Shown here one piece after another: positions 40,146 to 50,902 of a DNA stretch of 64,000 nt. Position 1 is the stretch's first letter. Each line of letters opens with the position of its first letter. A program made the position numbers and the translations under genes. Source of the DNA: Corinectria fuckeliana (Eukaryota; Ascomycota; Sordariomycetes; Hypocreales; Nectriaceae); the NCBI GenBank assembly GCA_019137255.1, contig WPDH01000268.1, positions 62,001 through 126,000 on the forward strand, in the 5' to 3' direction. The notes under the pieces were generated by a model. That model saw only the letters and a list, made by a program, of their open reading frames with translations. It was not told the origin of the DNA and made no database searches.

Positions 40146-43013
40146 TCACCTTGGACTCGTCGGGTCGCCGCTGCTGCCGCTATGACTGCCACTACTTCCG
40201 CTGCCATTGCCATTGCCATGCCTTGTGTTGTGATTGTTCCAGATGTACCTCATGCTATGCGGATCCGGCGGGGAGCTGACGTCTTCGCCGCTCGACTGAG
40301 TGAAGCCGCTGACGTTGCTAAGCATGCTGGAGCTTCGGCCTCTCGACCGCGTCACTCGCGGCTCAAACTGCGCAGTCGTCGCGGGCTGCCACATGGACAT
40401 GGACGGAAGGATTGGCGCAGACACCGAGGGGAGCATGTCCCCAGAGGTCTGCCACATGCCAGACGAGTAATGCGGAAGAGCAGTAGAGACAGGATTCCAG
40501 GGTCCAGACGTGGTTGGCTGAAACGGCGGTCCTAGCTGTGGCGGGTGACCGGACTCAGGCTGGGGGGCCATCTCAAACGGCATTCCGTTGGCCGAGTTCA
40601 TGTAGTCGTGAAAGGTAGCCAGCTGCATCTGCGCACTCCGTATGTGCTCGCTGCGGGCCGCATTGGTCGCACGCACCTGAGCTAGACGCTCGTTGTAGTT
40701 GGCCTCGATGCCCGCGACGTGATCCTGCCATACGGCGCGCTCTTGGTTCCGTCGCTCTGCCTCGTCCAAGCCTCGAGTATTGGCATCGGTGATGTTGGCA
40801 AGTTCGTTCTCGACCTTGGCGATTCGGGTGGCGATTTTATTCCGGCGGGTGTTCAGATTCGACTTTTCCACCTCCTTGACCTTGACCTCCTTCTCTAGCC
40901 CAGACTTGAATTCCTTAAACGTCTTCTGTGCGGCGTCAAAGAGCTTCTTCTCGGAAGCGGCCAGCTTCTCACTCCTCTTCTTACGGTCCATGAGTTCTGG
41001 GGCGCTGTCGAAGTTCTTGAGCTCATCCACAAGCTGTGCCATCTCACGTACAGCCTGGGCCTTCTGGGTCTCTTGCTGACGGATCTTCTGCTTGTATTTC
41101 TCATCGTGGTTGCCAGCAGATGCAAGCTGGTTGTCGGTAAGTTCGTTGTCCTTCTTGAGAGCGTTGATCCTGGTCTTCCACTCCTTGCGCAAAGTCTTGA
41201 GCCGAGCCTTTTCGTCTGCTAGTCTGGCCTCGGCGGCGGCGATGGCTGTCTTGAGCGTGGTGGCGGGGGAGTCGGGTCGGAGGGAGCGTTGGCCGTTGGG
41301 AAGCGTAGCCGAAGAGCCGTCAGCTTCTCGCAGGGTTTCCTGAATCGTTCGGATGCTGGTGGAGAAGAGGATCTTATCTGTTCGGGTATCTACAAACTCG
41401 CAAACATACTTGGATGCGGGTCGCAGACCGTAGATGTCACCTGTCCAGCGGGCCCCTTGCTCCGAGTCCTCGGCAGTATCATCGACGGGGAAAATGCGGG
41501 TGGGCTGCCAAAATGCATTGTTCACCCTGACGTAAAAGGGCTTGGTTGTATCGATACCTGAAGGTCGTGGTGTATGGCTGTTGGGTTGTAGCGACTGCGA
41601 CGAGTCGTCATCGCTTTCGGGAAAATGACTAGTGCTGAAGCATACTTCATCGCTGCCGATGTAAGATATCCAAATCTGACTAAGTTGACTGTTGAATGGG
41701 GCGTTGCCTAAGTTGTGAATGTCGGTTGCGTTGGATCCTGCTGACTCGGACGCAGCGTGGGACAACTCGTATTCCTTCACCATGACAATCTTCGTGCTTG
41801 CTAGGGCTGCCCACAGCGGCTGCTGCAGGCGAACCTGCGTGCTTTGTTTTCTTCGTTTCTTGCTTGTTGACGGCCCAGTCGGCGGCTGGAAGCTGACTTC
41901 GGTGTCGGGTGTAGCAAATCCTGCGTCGTTGCCTGTGTCGCCAGCCACGCTAGGCGGCTTTCCAACCTCAGGATCGCTCACCCCCGTGGAGGCGTTGGCT
42001 TTTTCCCGCCGCAGATACCATTCGCGGATGTAGCGCACAATGCCCTGGGTCAGGATATGTATCGCCAGGACGCTCTTGATCCAGGCATACGCACTCCTCT
42101 TATCGTACGTAGTGGTGATCGGTTGGAGAGGGCTGTTCAAAACAGAAGGAAGTCGCCAATGCTCTGGGATATGGCGGACCACACGACCCCAGTGAGCCCT
42201 AGTCCCAAGGAGAAAGTGGTGGCCAACAACCCACATGAAGCACGTGGTGAGACCCCGGGAGGTGCCATCTCTCGTACTCGTGCCTCCTCCTAGGGTAATA
42301 GCAATGACTGGTTTGGCGAAATCGAGGATGGCATCCTGAATTGGGCCCCACAGAAACAACCATATCAGGAGGAAGAAGAAGTCCATGCACAGAATGGTCA
42401 CGAGGGAGGGCATAGTGGAGTTTCCGTCGAAGATCTCGGCGAGGTTGATGTTCATGCCCGAACTAGTGGTGACGGGAGGGACGAAGGTGAGGAAGGTAAA
42501 GACAGTATAGATGGCGGAGAGGGAGAGAGGCGGGACATGCATGAGAATGATGAGGATGGCGAGTGTGTCCTGCATGGGAAGGGACTTGAGGACGGTGGTG
42601 GCAAGGTCGAAGGGGCCGGAGTCGCGGTGAACGTCGGTGTTCTTCAAGGCGTTCACGTCGATTTGACGATGGCCGACATCGACGGCGCCATTGGAGCCCA
42701 TGTTCGAGTTGCACGACTCGGACGAGGTCTCGGAGGTGAGAGAAGAACGGCGCAGGGAGTCATCGTTGGAGCGGAAATCAGCGGAGTTGTCGAGAGAATG
42801 CTTAGAGCCATTCGCGAGGCCGTTTGCTGGTGTCGACGGCCCTGCAGCACCGGTGACGCCGTGGTCGGGCCGGCGGGCAGGGCCGTCGAGCTGCCCGGAG
42901 CCTTTCTTGTCGGAGGTACGCCTTGCCGGGCCTACAAGCCCATTCTCGTGGCGGGTGTCGCGGTGACTGGCGGCGCCTTGCTGTCGCTTGCCCGAGCTCG
43001 GAGCGCGAGGCAT
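40146..43013 (-). CDS. acrB: AcrB-type ubiquitination-network protein, membrane-anchored coiled coil
   Basis: Homologue of Aspergillus nidulans AcrB, which works with the CreB/CreD ubiquitination network in carbon catabolite control and acriflavine resistance. I chose ATG 43013 (MPRAPSSGKRQQ); the frame is open further upstream but only from non-ATG codons. 955 aa, no intron. Order: a Ser/Gly/Asn-rich N-terminus; a block of hydrophobic segments at about residues 145-290 (MQDTLAILIILMHVPPLSL, AIYTVFTFLTFVPPVTT, LVTILCMDFFFLLIWLFLWGP); a beta-rich domain with IWISYIGSDEVCFSTS and PFYVRVNNAFWQPTRIF; a long coiled coil from LKTAIAAAEARLADEKARLK to about residue 800; and a Pro/Gln/Ser-rich tail. 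A Pro-rich stretch near PPQLGPPFQPTTSGPW might be bound by WW domains of HECT ligases, which is inference. Confidence 0.88.
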   Translation of the reverse strand: MPRAPSSGKRQQGAASHRDTRHENGLVGPARRTSDKKGSGQLDGPARRPDHGVTGAAGPSTPANGLANGSKHSLDNSADFRSNDDSLRRSSLTSETSSESCNSNMGSNGAVDVGHRQIDVNALKNTDVHRDSGPFDLATTVLKSLPMQDTLAILIILMHVPPLSLSAIYTVFTFLTFVPPVTTSSGMNINLAEIFDGNSTMPSLVTILCMDFFFLLIWLFLWGPIQDAILDFAKPVIAITLGGGTSTRDGTSRGLTTCFMWVVGHHFLLGTRAHWGRVVRHIPEHWRLPSVLNSPLQPITTTYDKRSAYAWIKSVLAIHILTQGIVRYIREWYLRREKANASTGVSDPEVGKPPSVAGDTGNDAGFATPDTEVSFQPPTGPSTSKKRRKQSTQVRLQQPLWAALASTKIVMVKEYELSHAASESAGSNATDIHNLGNAPFNSQLSQIWISYIGSDEVCFSTSHFPESDDDSSQSLQPNSHTPRPSGIDTTKPFYVRVNNAFWQPTRIFPVDDTAEDSEQGARWTGDIYGLRPASKYVCEFVDTRTDKILFSTSIRTIQETLREADGSSATLPNGQRSLRPDSPATTLKTAIAAAEARLADEKARLKTLRKEWKTRINALKKDNELTDNQLASAGNHDEKYKQKIRQQETQKAQAVREMAQLVDELKNFDSAPELMDRKKRSEKLAASEKKLFDAAQKTFKEFKSGLEKEVKVKEVEKSNLNTRRNKIATRIAKVENELANITDANTRGLDEAERRNQERAVWQDHVAGIEANYNERLAQVRATNAARSEHIRSAQMQLATFHDYMNSANGMPFEMAPQPESGHPPQLGPPFQPTTSGPWNPVSTALPHYSSGMWQTSGDMLPSVSAPILPSMSMWQPATTAQFEPRVTRSRGRSSSMLSNVSGFTQSSGEDVSSPPDPHSMRYIWNNHNTRHGNGNGSGSSGSHSGSSGDPTSPR

Positions 43014-45359
43014 GCGCGACGTCTTTTGGCCTCTCCCACAGTCTGACGGACCCAGGAACCGCGAAAGGGCAGGGCCGGCAACCGGGGCGAGTCTCTCGAG
43101 GAGGTACAAGCTGGAGAAACGGAGGGCGGTGGCGCTGGCGAAGAGGGTCGCTCAGGAGGACTCGATGCGAGGACAGGAACGTCTGGGAGGCGGCAGAGAG
43201 GCGGGGCGGATCGTCGCGACGGTGGTTTTGGAGGATGACATATGCATTCGACAGCGAGGGTTCCCGTGGATGCCGTGGGAAGGAGTGAAGGTCGGCGGGC
43301 GACAGGCGACAGACAGCAAGTCGGAATCGCGGGGAAGAGAACGAGGGCGAATGTCTCGAAAGACCTAAGTGAGAACGGCGACGGCGGCGTGGTGGTGAGA
43401 CGGCATGGGTTGTGGTTGTGGATGTGGATATGTGTGTAGTTGGTGGAGGTGGGAGGATTTTGGACGTGACCGGCCTGGTCGATGGATGGGAGAAGTAAAA
43501 GGATGGAATGGACCAAACTTGAATGCAAATGGATGGATGGACCCGACGGGAACGGGAATAGCGAGGGAGGAGGACGGCGGGGTGCGGAATCCGCACTGTG
43601 CGCTAGACTGGCTTCCGGACCTTCTGGCGTGCTACGCTGCGACCACTGAAGCGTAGTGGGCGTAGGGGGGTCGCTTTGGAGGCGTTGGGTGGGAAGACTT
43701 GGATCTACTTGGCAAAGGCGCTAGCCGCGTAGTGGTGTAGGTGGAGATGTTGAGGACGGACAGGTATCGGTGGGTACCGAAAGCTGGAGACTGAGTCGAT
43801 GAGTGGTCGGTCCAGCTGAAGACCGCTGAAGACCGCTGAAGTTCTGCTGCTGCAGTGTGTGAGAAGCGGGAAGGTAGTGGGGTTGACTTCCACTCTGATG
43901 AGCTGGTCCCCAACGCCTCGTTTCCTTGGTTTGGCGGTTAAAAAGCAGAGGGAATACAAGTGCTTGGTACTGTAAGCATGGAAGATACGGGTGAGCCAGA
44001 TACGTGGATTACACAAAAGCTATGCGTGCTGCCATGGGTGCACAGGAGGTCGGTAGCAAGGATCGGGTGAGATGAGACGAGATGGACATGGACGGACGGA
44101 TGCGCGAGGCGCTACTCTGAGTTCTTAGCTAACGGCGTCTTTGAACCCGCCGACTCGTCAATCTGTCATTGCAGCTTTTAACGGGTTCGTGTTTACCGTT
44201 GCTAGGCAGAAGGAATCGTGAAAGACATCTAACGGAATTGTACCAAAAAACCGGCCGAGGGAGGGAATGTCACCGTCCCCAAGCACTGTGTGCGCATCTG
44301 GCAAGCTTCAAAGCGCAACAGAAACAATGCGCGGCGGGAAAACAAGGCCACATCCACAGCCGTCACAAGACCGTCTGTTGACGTCGGCTCACTGTAACAC
44401 GAAGACTCTGATTCGCGAGCGCCTCTGAGTTTCAACTCTGTCGCTAGCACTGCCTGGCATGTATGTATGTAGGTGCGATGTACGCTTGGCGGCTTAATAA
44501 GTACGAGTAGTTGACATATTTCCCTTATCACCATCTTTATTGCTTACGTCATCCTCAGACCGCATTGTGCTAGTCTTCGTGTTGATTCATGCCGGGCATG
44601 CGGCTTTACACAGGGCCACGCACAGCACGCTGACATGAAGCTAGGTGAAACGAGTAGTCAAGACAAGACGCGCGACACGCGTGCGCAGACCGCCAACACC
44701 ATTCCCGCAGCAAGGACCATCCCAGAACTGCCGTCGCTCTTCTGCCTACGAGATCTCCAGCTTCATCGTGACATTTCTATTGTACAGCGCATACCCAATA
44801 AGCGTCGTCGTCGGTCGCTGCGCCAAACAAGACTTGTTTGATGACACAAACCGGACGAGCAGTTGATTTGATATTGAACGAATAGGGAGTGCGAGACGCG
44901 CGCCAGCCCCCCAAAGGATAAGCTTTCTAACGCCTCGGCCTCCGTCCGTCGGCGGTTACTTGGTTACGTTACCTAAGACAATAGGCTACGAGACGGCGTA
45001 GGGTTTCTCCCTTGCTCCCTTTGACGCTGACGTCGTTGCGCCACGGGCTGCCAAATTGGGGAACAAGCCCTGAGTCGATCAAGGGGAAATGCGATGGATG
45101 GATGGAGAGGCTGGAGGGGCACGCACAAGGGAGCACGGAGCATGGAGCATGGAGCAAGGGGCACGCAGACTTGGACACGGACGGAACACGGACCCTAGCA
45201 AGCCCTGATGAGGGGAGTGGATTCGCGATGTCTCGGTCTGAGTCGTGTGGTGTCGAGGCAAACTGAGACCGTTGATTTTCAAGGTGAGCTTAGGTAAAAA
45301 ACCGAGTTTTAACTACTACTTACATAGATAGTACGTACGAAGTAGCAGTGGCATGAATA

Positions 45360-45470
45360 CCGCCGAGCCCAGAAACAGGGGATCCTAGATCTAATGAGCA
45401 ACCCAATGCTCTAAGACACTTAGCCAGCCTTCCATAGCGCAACAAACCACTAAGCTACTCATCAACTTCC
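45360..45470 (-). repeat. Candidate tRNA-derived (SINE-like) sequence
   Basis: Read on the minus strand, TAGCTTAGTGG (45447-45457) matches the polymerase III A-box consensus exactly, and the following 80 nt have tRNA-like wording (AGAGCATTGGGTTGCTCA), but no intact cloverleaf or good B box is present. It may be a tRNA pseudogene or SINE fragment. Confidence 0.3.
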
Positions 45471-45850
45471 AGACAGTGCAAGCGCAGTGCAGGATCTGCT
45501 CAAGCAGCCCCGATGAAAGATCCGGACCCCGGCAGTTCACTCGGACTCGGCCGGATCATTCCAGCCTCCCGACTCGACTTGGCTTCTTTGGCGTCGGCCG
45601 TCCCGAACCCTGGCAACTCTCACCTAGGTCTATACTCCGTACCTACTTCACAGGTAGGGCACGGAGCAAATACTAATCTTCTCCCCACGAACCGGTTTCA
45701 CAAAAGTAAAATCACAGCCGCGCTTCCACGGAACCCTCTCCTTCTCTGAAGCTCCCCAATGCAACGTCTCGTAACTAACATGCAACCCTGGCCAGTGGAT
45801 CCCTCCTTCAAAAACGACGCCGGCCTATTATTCACCTCATCAGCGCCGTG

Positions 45851-45893
45851 CCCCCCCCCCCCCCCCCCCCCCNNCCCCCCCCCCCCCCCCCCC
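45851..45893. other. Poly-C run containing two N bases (assembly gap)
   Basis: 41 C residues surround NN at 45873-45874. Pure C of this length is not seen elsewhere in the window and is more likely a sequencing or joining artefact than biology. Reading frames through it (poly-Pro or poly-Gly) should be ignored. Confidence 0.9.
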
Positions 45894-47751
45894 GAGACCA
45901 TAAACGCCGCTTGCTCGCCGCGCGCCGATCAACATTGGTCTCCGCTTCTTGGAGAGGTGTTTTTTTCCTCTTTCCCTTTCTTCCTCTTCACAAGCGCAGC
46001 ACACAAGTTTCTCGGACCCTTGTTCACCTGACTTCCGCTTCGAACATTCGCATTTCATCCGCACACAGTCTGCGGCACGGTGAGGAATGTGCGCTTTCTC
46101 GTCATGACAATTGGATGGATCCTTGGTTTTGCTTCTCTACCGGGACGTGCCCTGTAGCGAGGCGCTTTCTACATAGCAAAACAACAGACCGCTGATCGTC
46201 CACTCGTCTGGGAGCTTGCTCCGGTTATTTCCCTCTGACTTGGATTGTATCTTTAGTTAATAATAAATTGTTCGTGCTTGTTTCCTTTGTTGACGAGATC
46301 CCTCACTCTTTCAACCGAGGACGCCATCACCTGCATGTGATCCCTCCCCTGTCGTGTTGTTCCCCCCAGGTCTGGACCTCATATGCACAAACACCCTTGG
46401 TAGGTTAATCTCAAGCCCTTCCCCTCCCCAGCGTCTCTCCCGGGTTGTATCGTCTCTCCCTTCACTTCAAAGCCGCCTGAAGATGCAGGCGAGCGATACA
46501 CAAGACACGACGATCCCCCTCACCCCCTCATCCAAGCATGGACTCACCACCAGCCTATCGTCTTGCATTATTTGCCATTTTCGAGAGGGGGTTCCGTTGG
46601 GATTGCCGTCGGCACTTTTGCTGTCTTCGTCGGAGACCCTCCCGTAACCCTCCCTGTCCCTGCGCATCATCCGAAACCCCTCCCCCAAGTCAGAGACGGA
46701 ACGCACACGTGCACAACCGCTCCAGTCCTACCGGTACTCAAGCTATAATGCGGTACCTATGATAATGCCTAAGCTCATCGTCGCAGAGCGGGGTGTTGTC
46801 AAATGACGGTGTGCATGGCAGCCAGCCGTTTATTAGCAACCCCTTGCTTCGGGAAGTGATTTGCCCTTTCCTCTTTCTCAGTGGCCTGACTCGATGCTCT
46901 GACCCCCGTTTCGACGATCGCCATGCCATCACTAGATCTTGCAAGAAGTGGGGGGGTTCGGCTTTCGAAGCCGTCGTCGACGACTCAACCTTCGTCGCGC
47001 GGGATGCGCCATGCTGCAAGGCGAGGCGACGCCACCACCTGCAGAGCCCAGCGCGACTTCTCGTCTTCGTGGTGGCTTATCGTCGCTGCTGGCAAGAGAT
47101 GCTGTTGGCTTCGCAGTCTTTGAGTTTCAAGTGCCGCTTCCCGGCCGGTGGCGGCGGGATGCGTTGTTACTCACCCGGCATGGCGGCCGATCGATACAGA
47201 CGTGTACTTGACATGCACCGGAGACTCTGGCTGTTGATGTCCTTTTTTTGCTTCACCTGTAAGAACTGTCTACTACGTGGTATGCAAGTGTAAGTCCGGA
47301 CTAAGCTTAGTATTCAGTCTTGTCGTCCTCTTCCTTTACCATATTATATCCACCCAAACAGGCAACCTGATCTAAGATGTCTCGGAATCTCTAGCAACCT
47401 CTCGACAACACACGTCTCCGAAGCAACACCCCTCACCACCTCCAAACCCCCATCATCACGAAACCCCAAAGCCCAAGTCATCGCCTCACTTCAACATGCA
47501 CCCGGACCGCCCTCCTCCACATGACACCTCCCCTGTCAACGCCCCCCACACCCTCACCAATCATCCCTGACCACGCTCCTTCGTCACACTGCAACAAACC
47601 TATCGCCTTTCCCACAACGAGATGCTATAGGCAAGCTAAAGTACCTCATCGTAAGGTCCCGGCACCTAACATCGCGATATTACGCTGCACGAAAAGCCCC
47701 TAAGGCTTAGCTCCCATCTCACCCACTTGCCAGTCAAACCAGTCTTGCAAA

Positions 47752-47771
47752 ACACACACACACACACACAC
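47752..47771. repeat. CA dinucleotide microsatellite
   Basis: An uninterrupted run of about ten CA units in the gene-poor region. Confidence 0.9.
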
Positions 47772-48401
47772 ACTTCTTCTTGCCCTAGTGCCGACTATGC
47801 ATCCTGCGCCCGCACCGTTTTCCCTTCCCGTCGCTGCTTTTTCCTAATCTCCGACCCGCCCGACGGTACTTGATCCCCTGTAGCTAAACGGTCAACCAAG
47901 TCGTATGAGTACGTACAGTATGCTTTCATGCGCCTTCTATTGGTGAAAGCTTTCCCCGGCTTTCCGTGCTATGTCGCGTGCCTCGAGTGGAGGAAAGCCA
48001 GCCCCCAATGTGTTGATATCGTAGCTTGCGGCAAGAGGTAGACAACTATATATGTAGTAGGTGGCCTAGGTACATAATGGAAGGGCCCTATGCCAGGGTC
48101 CTTGTTTCGGACCGACGGGACCAACTCTAGTTTGTGCTTAATGATAAGCTTCGTACCCAAACCGTACAGTAGGGTTGGATCTACATTATAACAATCATCC
48201 TTTGATGCTGTCAACTGTCGGCTTCCCACCTCCAGTTGTATGCTATATCAAAGACTCGATCTACACTACTCGATTTGATGTACATATCCTCCCGCCGTCT
48301 ACATCTCTATGTGACAACCCCCCTATTACCCCCTATTCCTTTGTCCCCTTCTCAGGACTTCGTATTTGCTTCCCAGGGCTTCATTCCGGAAAATGCTCCA
48401 A

Positions 48402-49468
48402 TTAGTCCAGCGCCTCGTCTAGGCCCTGTTCGTGTTCGATCCCTTGCAAAAAGGCCTCGGGCACACGGTCTGCCCAGATCTCGCCCTCCAACTCCCACAG
48501 GGTCCGGTTGAGAGCCACGAGATCCTCGTGCCGGGCAACGGCTTCGGACTGGCCTGCCTCGAAGATGCGCGGTATGTACAGCGGCGCCAAAGGCACCTTG
48601 TCAGCACCCTCCGTGATGGAGTAGAAATCGAGGTACAAGGATGCAGCGCCTATAGCGTGCCCTGTCCCGGCCGTATAAAATTGCACACCGAATCCACAGG
48701 CCTTGGGTTTTGTGGTGACGTGCATGAAGGCGTCGATGGGTAAGCGCCTGGGCCCGTTGATGGTTTGCTGTCTCTGTTAGAACGGCAGAAGGTCGCGAGC
48801 CTGTGTACATCACTGGGCTTCGTGCGATTACCTACATGGATTATTCCCTTTCCGTGTCTTTCGGTTTTGACGCGTACATATGACTCCCGCATTGTGAGCG
48901 TCATTGAGTTGAGATCGTCATCTTCTACCCTTCCGAGAGCCTCCCCAGCCCACTTGAACGCGGCCTTCTTCGAGAACTCAAGTATGGCCTCAGTCGAGAG
49001 AGTTCCTTCCTGTGACGGACTTTTGTCAGAAAGCAAAGCTATGTTTTCATCCGAAACTCCAGAGAGAAGCAGATCCGGAATGTCTCACTGCCATACCTCT
49101 GGTTTATGATGCGGATCGATATGGCGATCCTCTGTCTGAAACCTGTATCTGACGTACTTGGTAGGTTTAGTATTGGAGCGCGAGCTACAATAACGCCGCA
49201 CCCCGCCCTCGGCAACAGCATCTTTGAGGAGATCCCCGATGCGCTCGGCCTGCTTCACGGAGGCGCCCGCGTAGACGAGGACGCCGAGGTCGTGGTAATA
49301 AGACGCCAGCGAGTCATACTGTACATAGGCAGGTACCGAAGAGGACTTGGGGCCGCCGGCGGGGATCTTAAGCGTCCATCGCGGCGCGAAGGCTGGAGCG
49401 TTGCGTTGGAGGGATGTAAAGACATTGAGGGCGGGGGAGAGCGTCACCCATGGGGGCGCTCGCGCCAT
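48402..49468 (-). CDS. Protein of unknown function, three exons
   Basis: Exons 49468-49097, 49009-48836 and 48767-48402 give 303 aa, all joined in phase 0. The introns (87 and 68 nt) end in GTCACAG and AGAGACAG; the second contains TTCTAAC as branch site. The start is the first ATG in frame (MARAPPWVTLSPALN); the frame is open upstream only from non-ATG codons. Readable parts are SLASYYHDLGVLVYAGASVKQAERIGDLL, GEALGRVEDDDLNSMTLTMRESYVRV and DAFMHVTTKPKACGFGVQF, followed by an acidic C-terminus LDEALD. There is no signal peptide or membrane segment. I recognise no family. It is divergent from the LYR-motif gene with 385 nt between. Confidence 0.65.
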
Positions 49469-49853
49469 GGCGTCTCGAGAGAAGAGGGGGGGAGAGCCGA
49501 GCAGATGTTCAATCAAGGAGTGGAACCAAGTAATAGAAGAGGGAGGTTTCAATTCGAGGTTCTAGGACTCGCCCCATTCGCTGGGCTTCAGATGCAACAG
49601 CTTTAGCACGCAGCCTTGCAGCGGTGGGCTAATGCGGGGTTGCACTAGTAATTGCAGCACATTCCATTGGCCCACTGCAGTGAGCCTGTACTCCCACGTA
49701 ACCATTCTCGACATCATATGGATGCATCGTCAACATCTCATCATTACAATCATCCATACTCAAGCGACTCCAGAGAACAGCTCTACAAATCCGAGCCTGA
49801 CCTACCGCAACTATACTTGGCTTAACTCGAATAATGCATCACCCCTTCGAGAT
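49469..49853. promoter_or_regulatory. Divergent upstream region
   Basis: The gap of 385 nt separates divergent genes and should contain both promoters. No specific element is recognised. Confidence 0.4.
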
Positions 49854-50706
49854 ATGACGACCCCCAACCCCGAGCTGAGACGGCAAGTCATTGCCATCTA
49901 CAAAGGTATAGTCACCCCTCCGCCAGGCCTCGGCATCTCTCTCCCATGCCTCACAGAGGTACAATATCCCAAAATGACGCCCAAACACTGATGCCCTACG
50001 ACAGAACTGCTCTATCTCGGTCGAGAGTATCCCCTTGGCTATGGCTACTTCCGCCCTCGCTTGCACAAGGCATTCATGTCCAAAGCGGCAGAGCGCGATG
50101 ACGATGCGATCCGAAAGGGCATCGCCCAGGCTGAGTATGTCAAGAAAGGTTTGTGCGCTCGGCTGACATGCGTCGTGGAGACCGTTTTCTGACTCGGTTA
50201 CAGAGGTTGAGATGTTGTGAGTGCCGGTTACCGTCTTTCCCTTCTGTTTTACCACAACATACACGACATACGCATCTTCAGCTGTCAAGCTCTTCACCTC
50301 AAGTCTCAATTCCTAAGCGTCTGTCCGTCATTCACTACCGCCTGTCATCCTATCCAATCCCATCCCGACCAATGCCAATTGTTTCTTGCATCGAGATGAT
50401 ATTCCTCAAATGTCCAACCAGGACCAATCGATCTGCGAGTCTCTTGCATCGTATATACAATTTCGAGGACGTAATTCTTCGACGATGGCTGTCCCGTCCT
50501 TTCCCCCCTGTTATCCCATGTAATCTGCCATGGTGAAAGCCCACTATCCTTATGTCTTCCCAAATCATCCTGCCAACTCAATTCTCGTCATTCTTATCTG
50601 CCTCTTCCTCTTCACTGTCGTCTTGCTTGCGTACTAATAGACTGGGTATAGATATTATTTGAAAAGGTATCGCACGCTGAGGAAACGATACGACCCTGAC
50701 GCATGA
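49854..50706 (+). CDS. LYR-motif protein, LYRM5/ETFRF1 type
   Basis: Small mitochondrial matrix LYR protein; the human relative ETFRF1 (LYRM5) removes FAD from electron-transfer flavoprotein, and LYR proteins pair with the acyl carrier protein. Four exons: 49854-49905, 50005-50148, 50204-50216 (13 nt) and 50652-50706, giving 87 aa. The joined text runs LRRQVIAIYKELLYLGREYP, GYGYFRPRLHKAFM, GIAQAEYVKKEVEMLYYLK and RYRTLRKRYDPDA, which follows the LYRM5 pattern from end to end, including the closing basic YRxxxxRY. The last intron is unusually long at 435 nt (gtgagt...TACTAAT...tatag); the 13-nt exon and this intron make the gene easy to miss. No cleavable leader, as in the family. Confidence 0.88.
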
Positions 50707-50902
50707 GAGTGGGACGGAGTAGTGCATATCGGGGCTGGATGTGGGAGCTGGTAATATGGGCTTGAGTGATGAACCCAAGGTTGTAAGCCCCACGCCAAAT
50801 GCCTGGAAGCATCCCGACCTTGCGTCAACGAGATAGACGTTACTCGCAAGCCGCAATCCAAGCGGTGCCTCTTCTTTGCGTTTCCCTTCACCCTAAAGTG
50901 AC

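Larger units (their letters stand above)
43014..48401. other. Gene-poor region of 5.4 kb
   Basis: The right part of this stretch holds no reading frame that forms a believable gene with introns. It includes the acrB promoter (43014-43700, with GGAT/GATG microsatellite-like patches), a poly-C run with N bases (45851-45893), a GGAGCAT triplication near 45127-45155, a candidate tRNA-derived element (45360-45470), a CT-rich patch at 45961-45990 that resembles a transcription start region for the plus strand, and a CA repeat at 47752-47771. A plus-strand ATG at 46482 opens only 54 codons. A missed small or non-coding transcript is possible around 46000-47300. Confidence 0.45.

Noticed and set aside
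45698..46064. Poly-Pro or poly-Gly frames crossing the C run
   Set aside because: They depend on an assembly artefact containing N bases.
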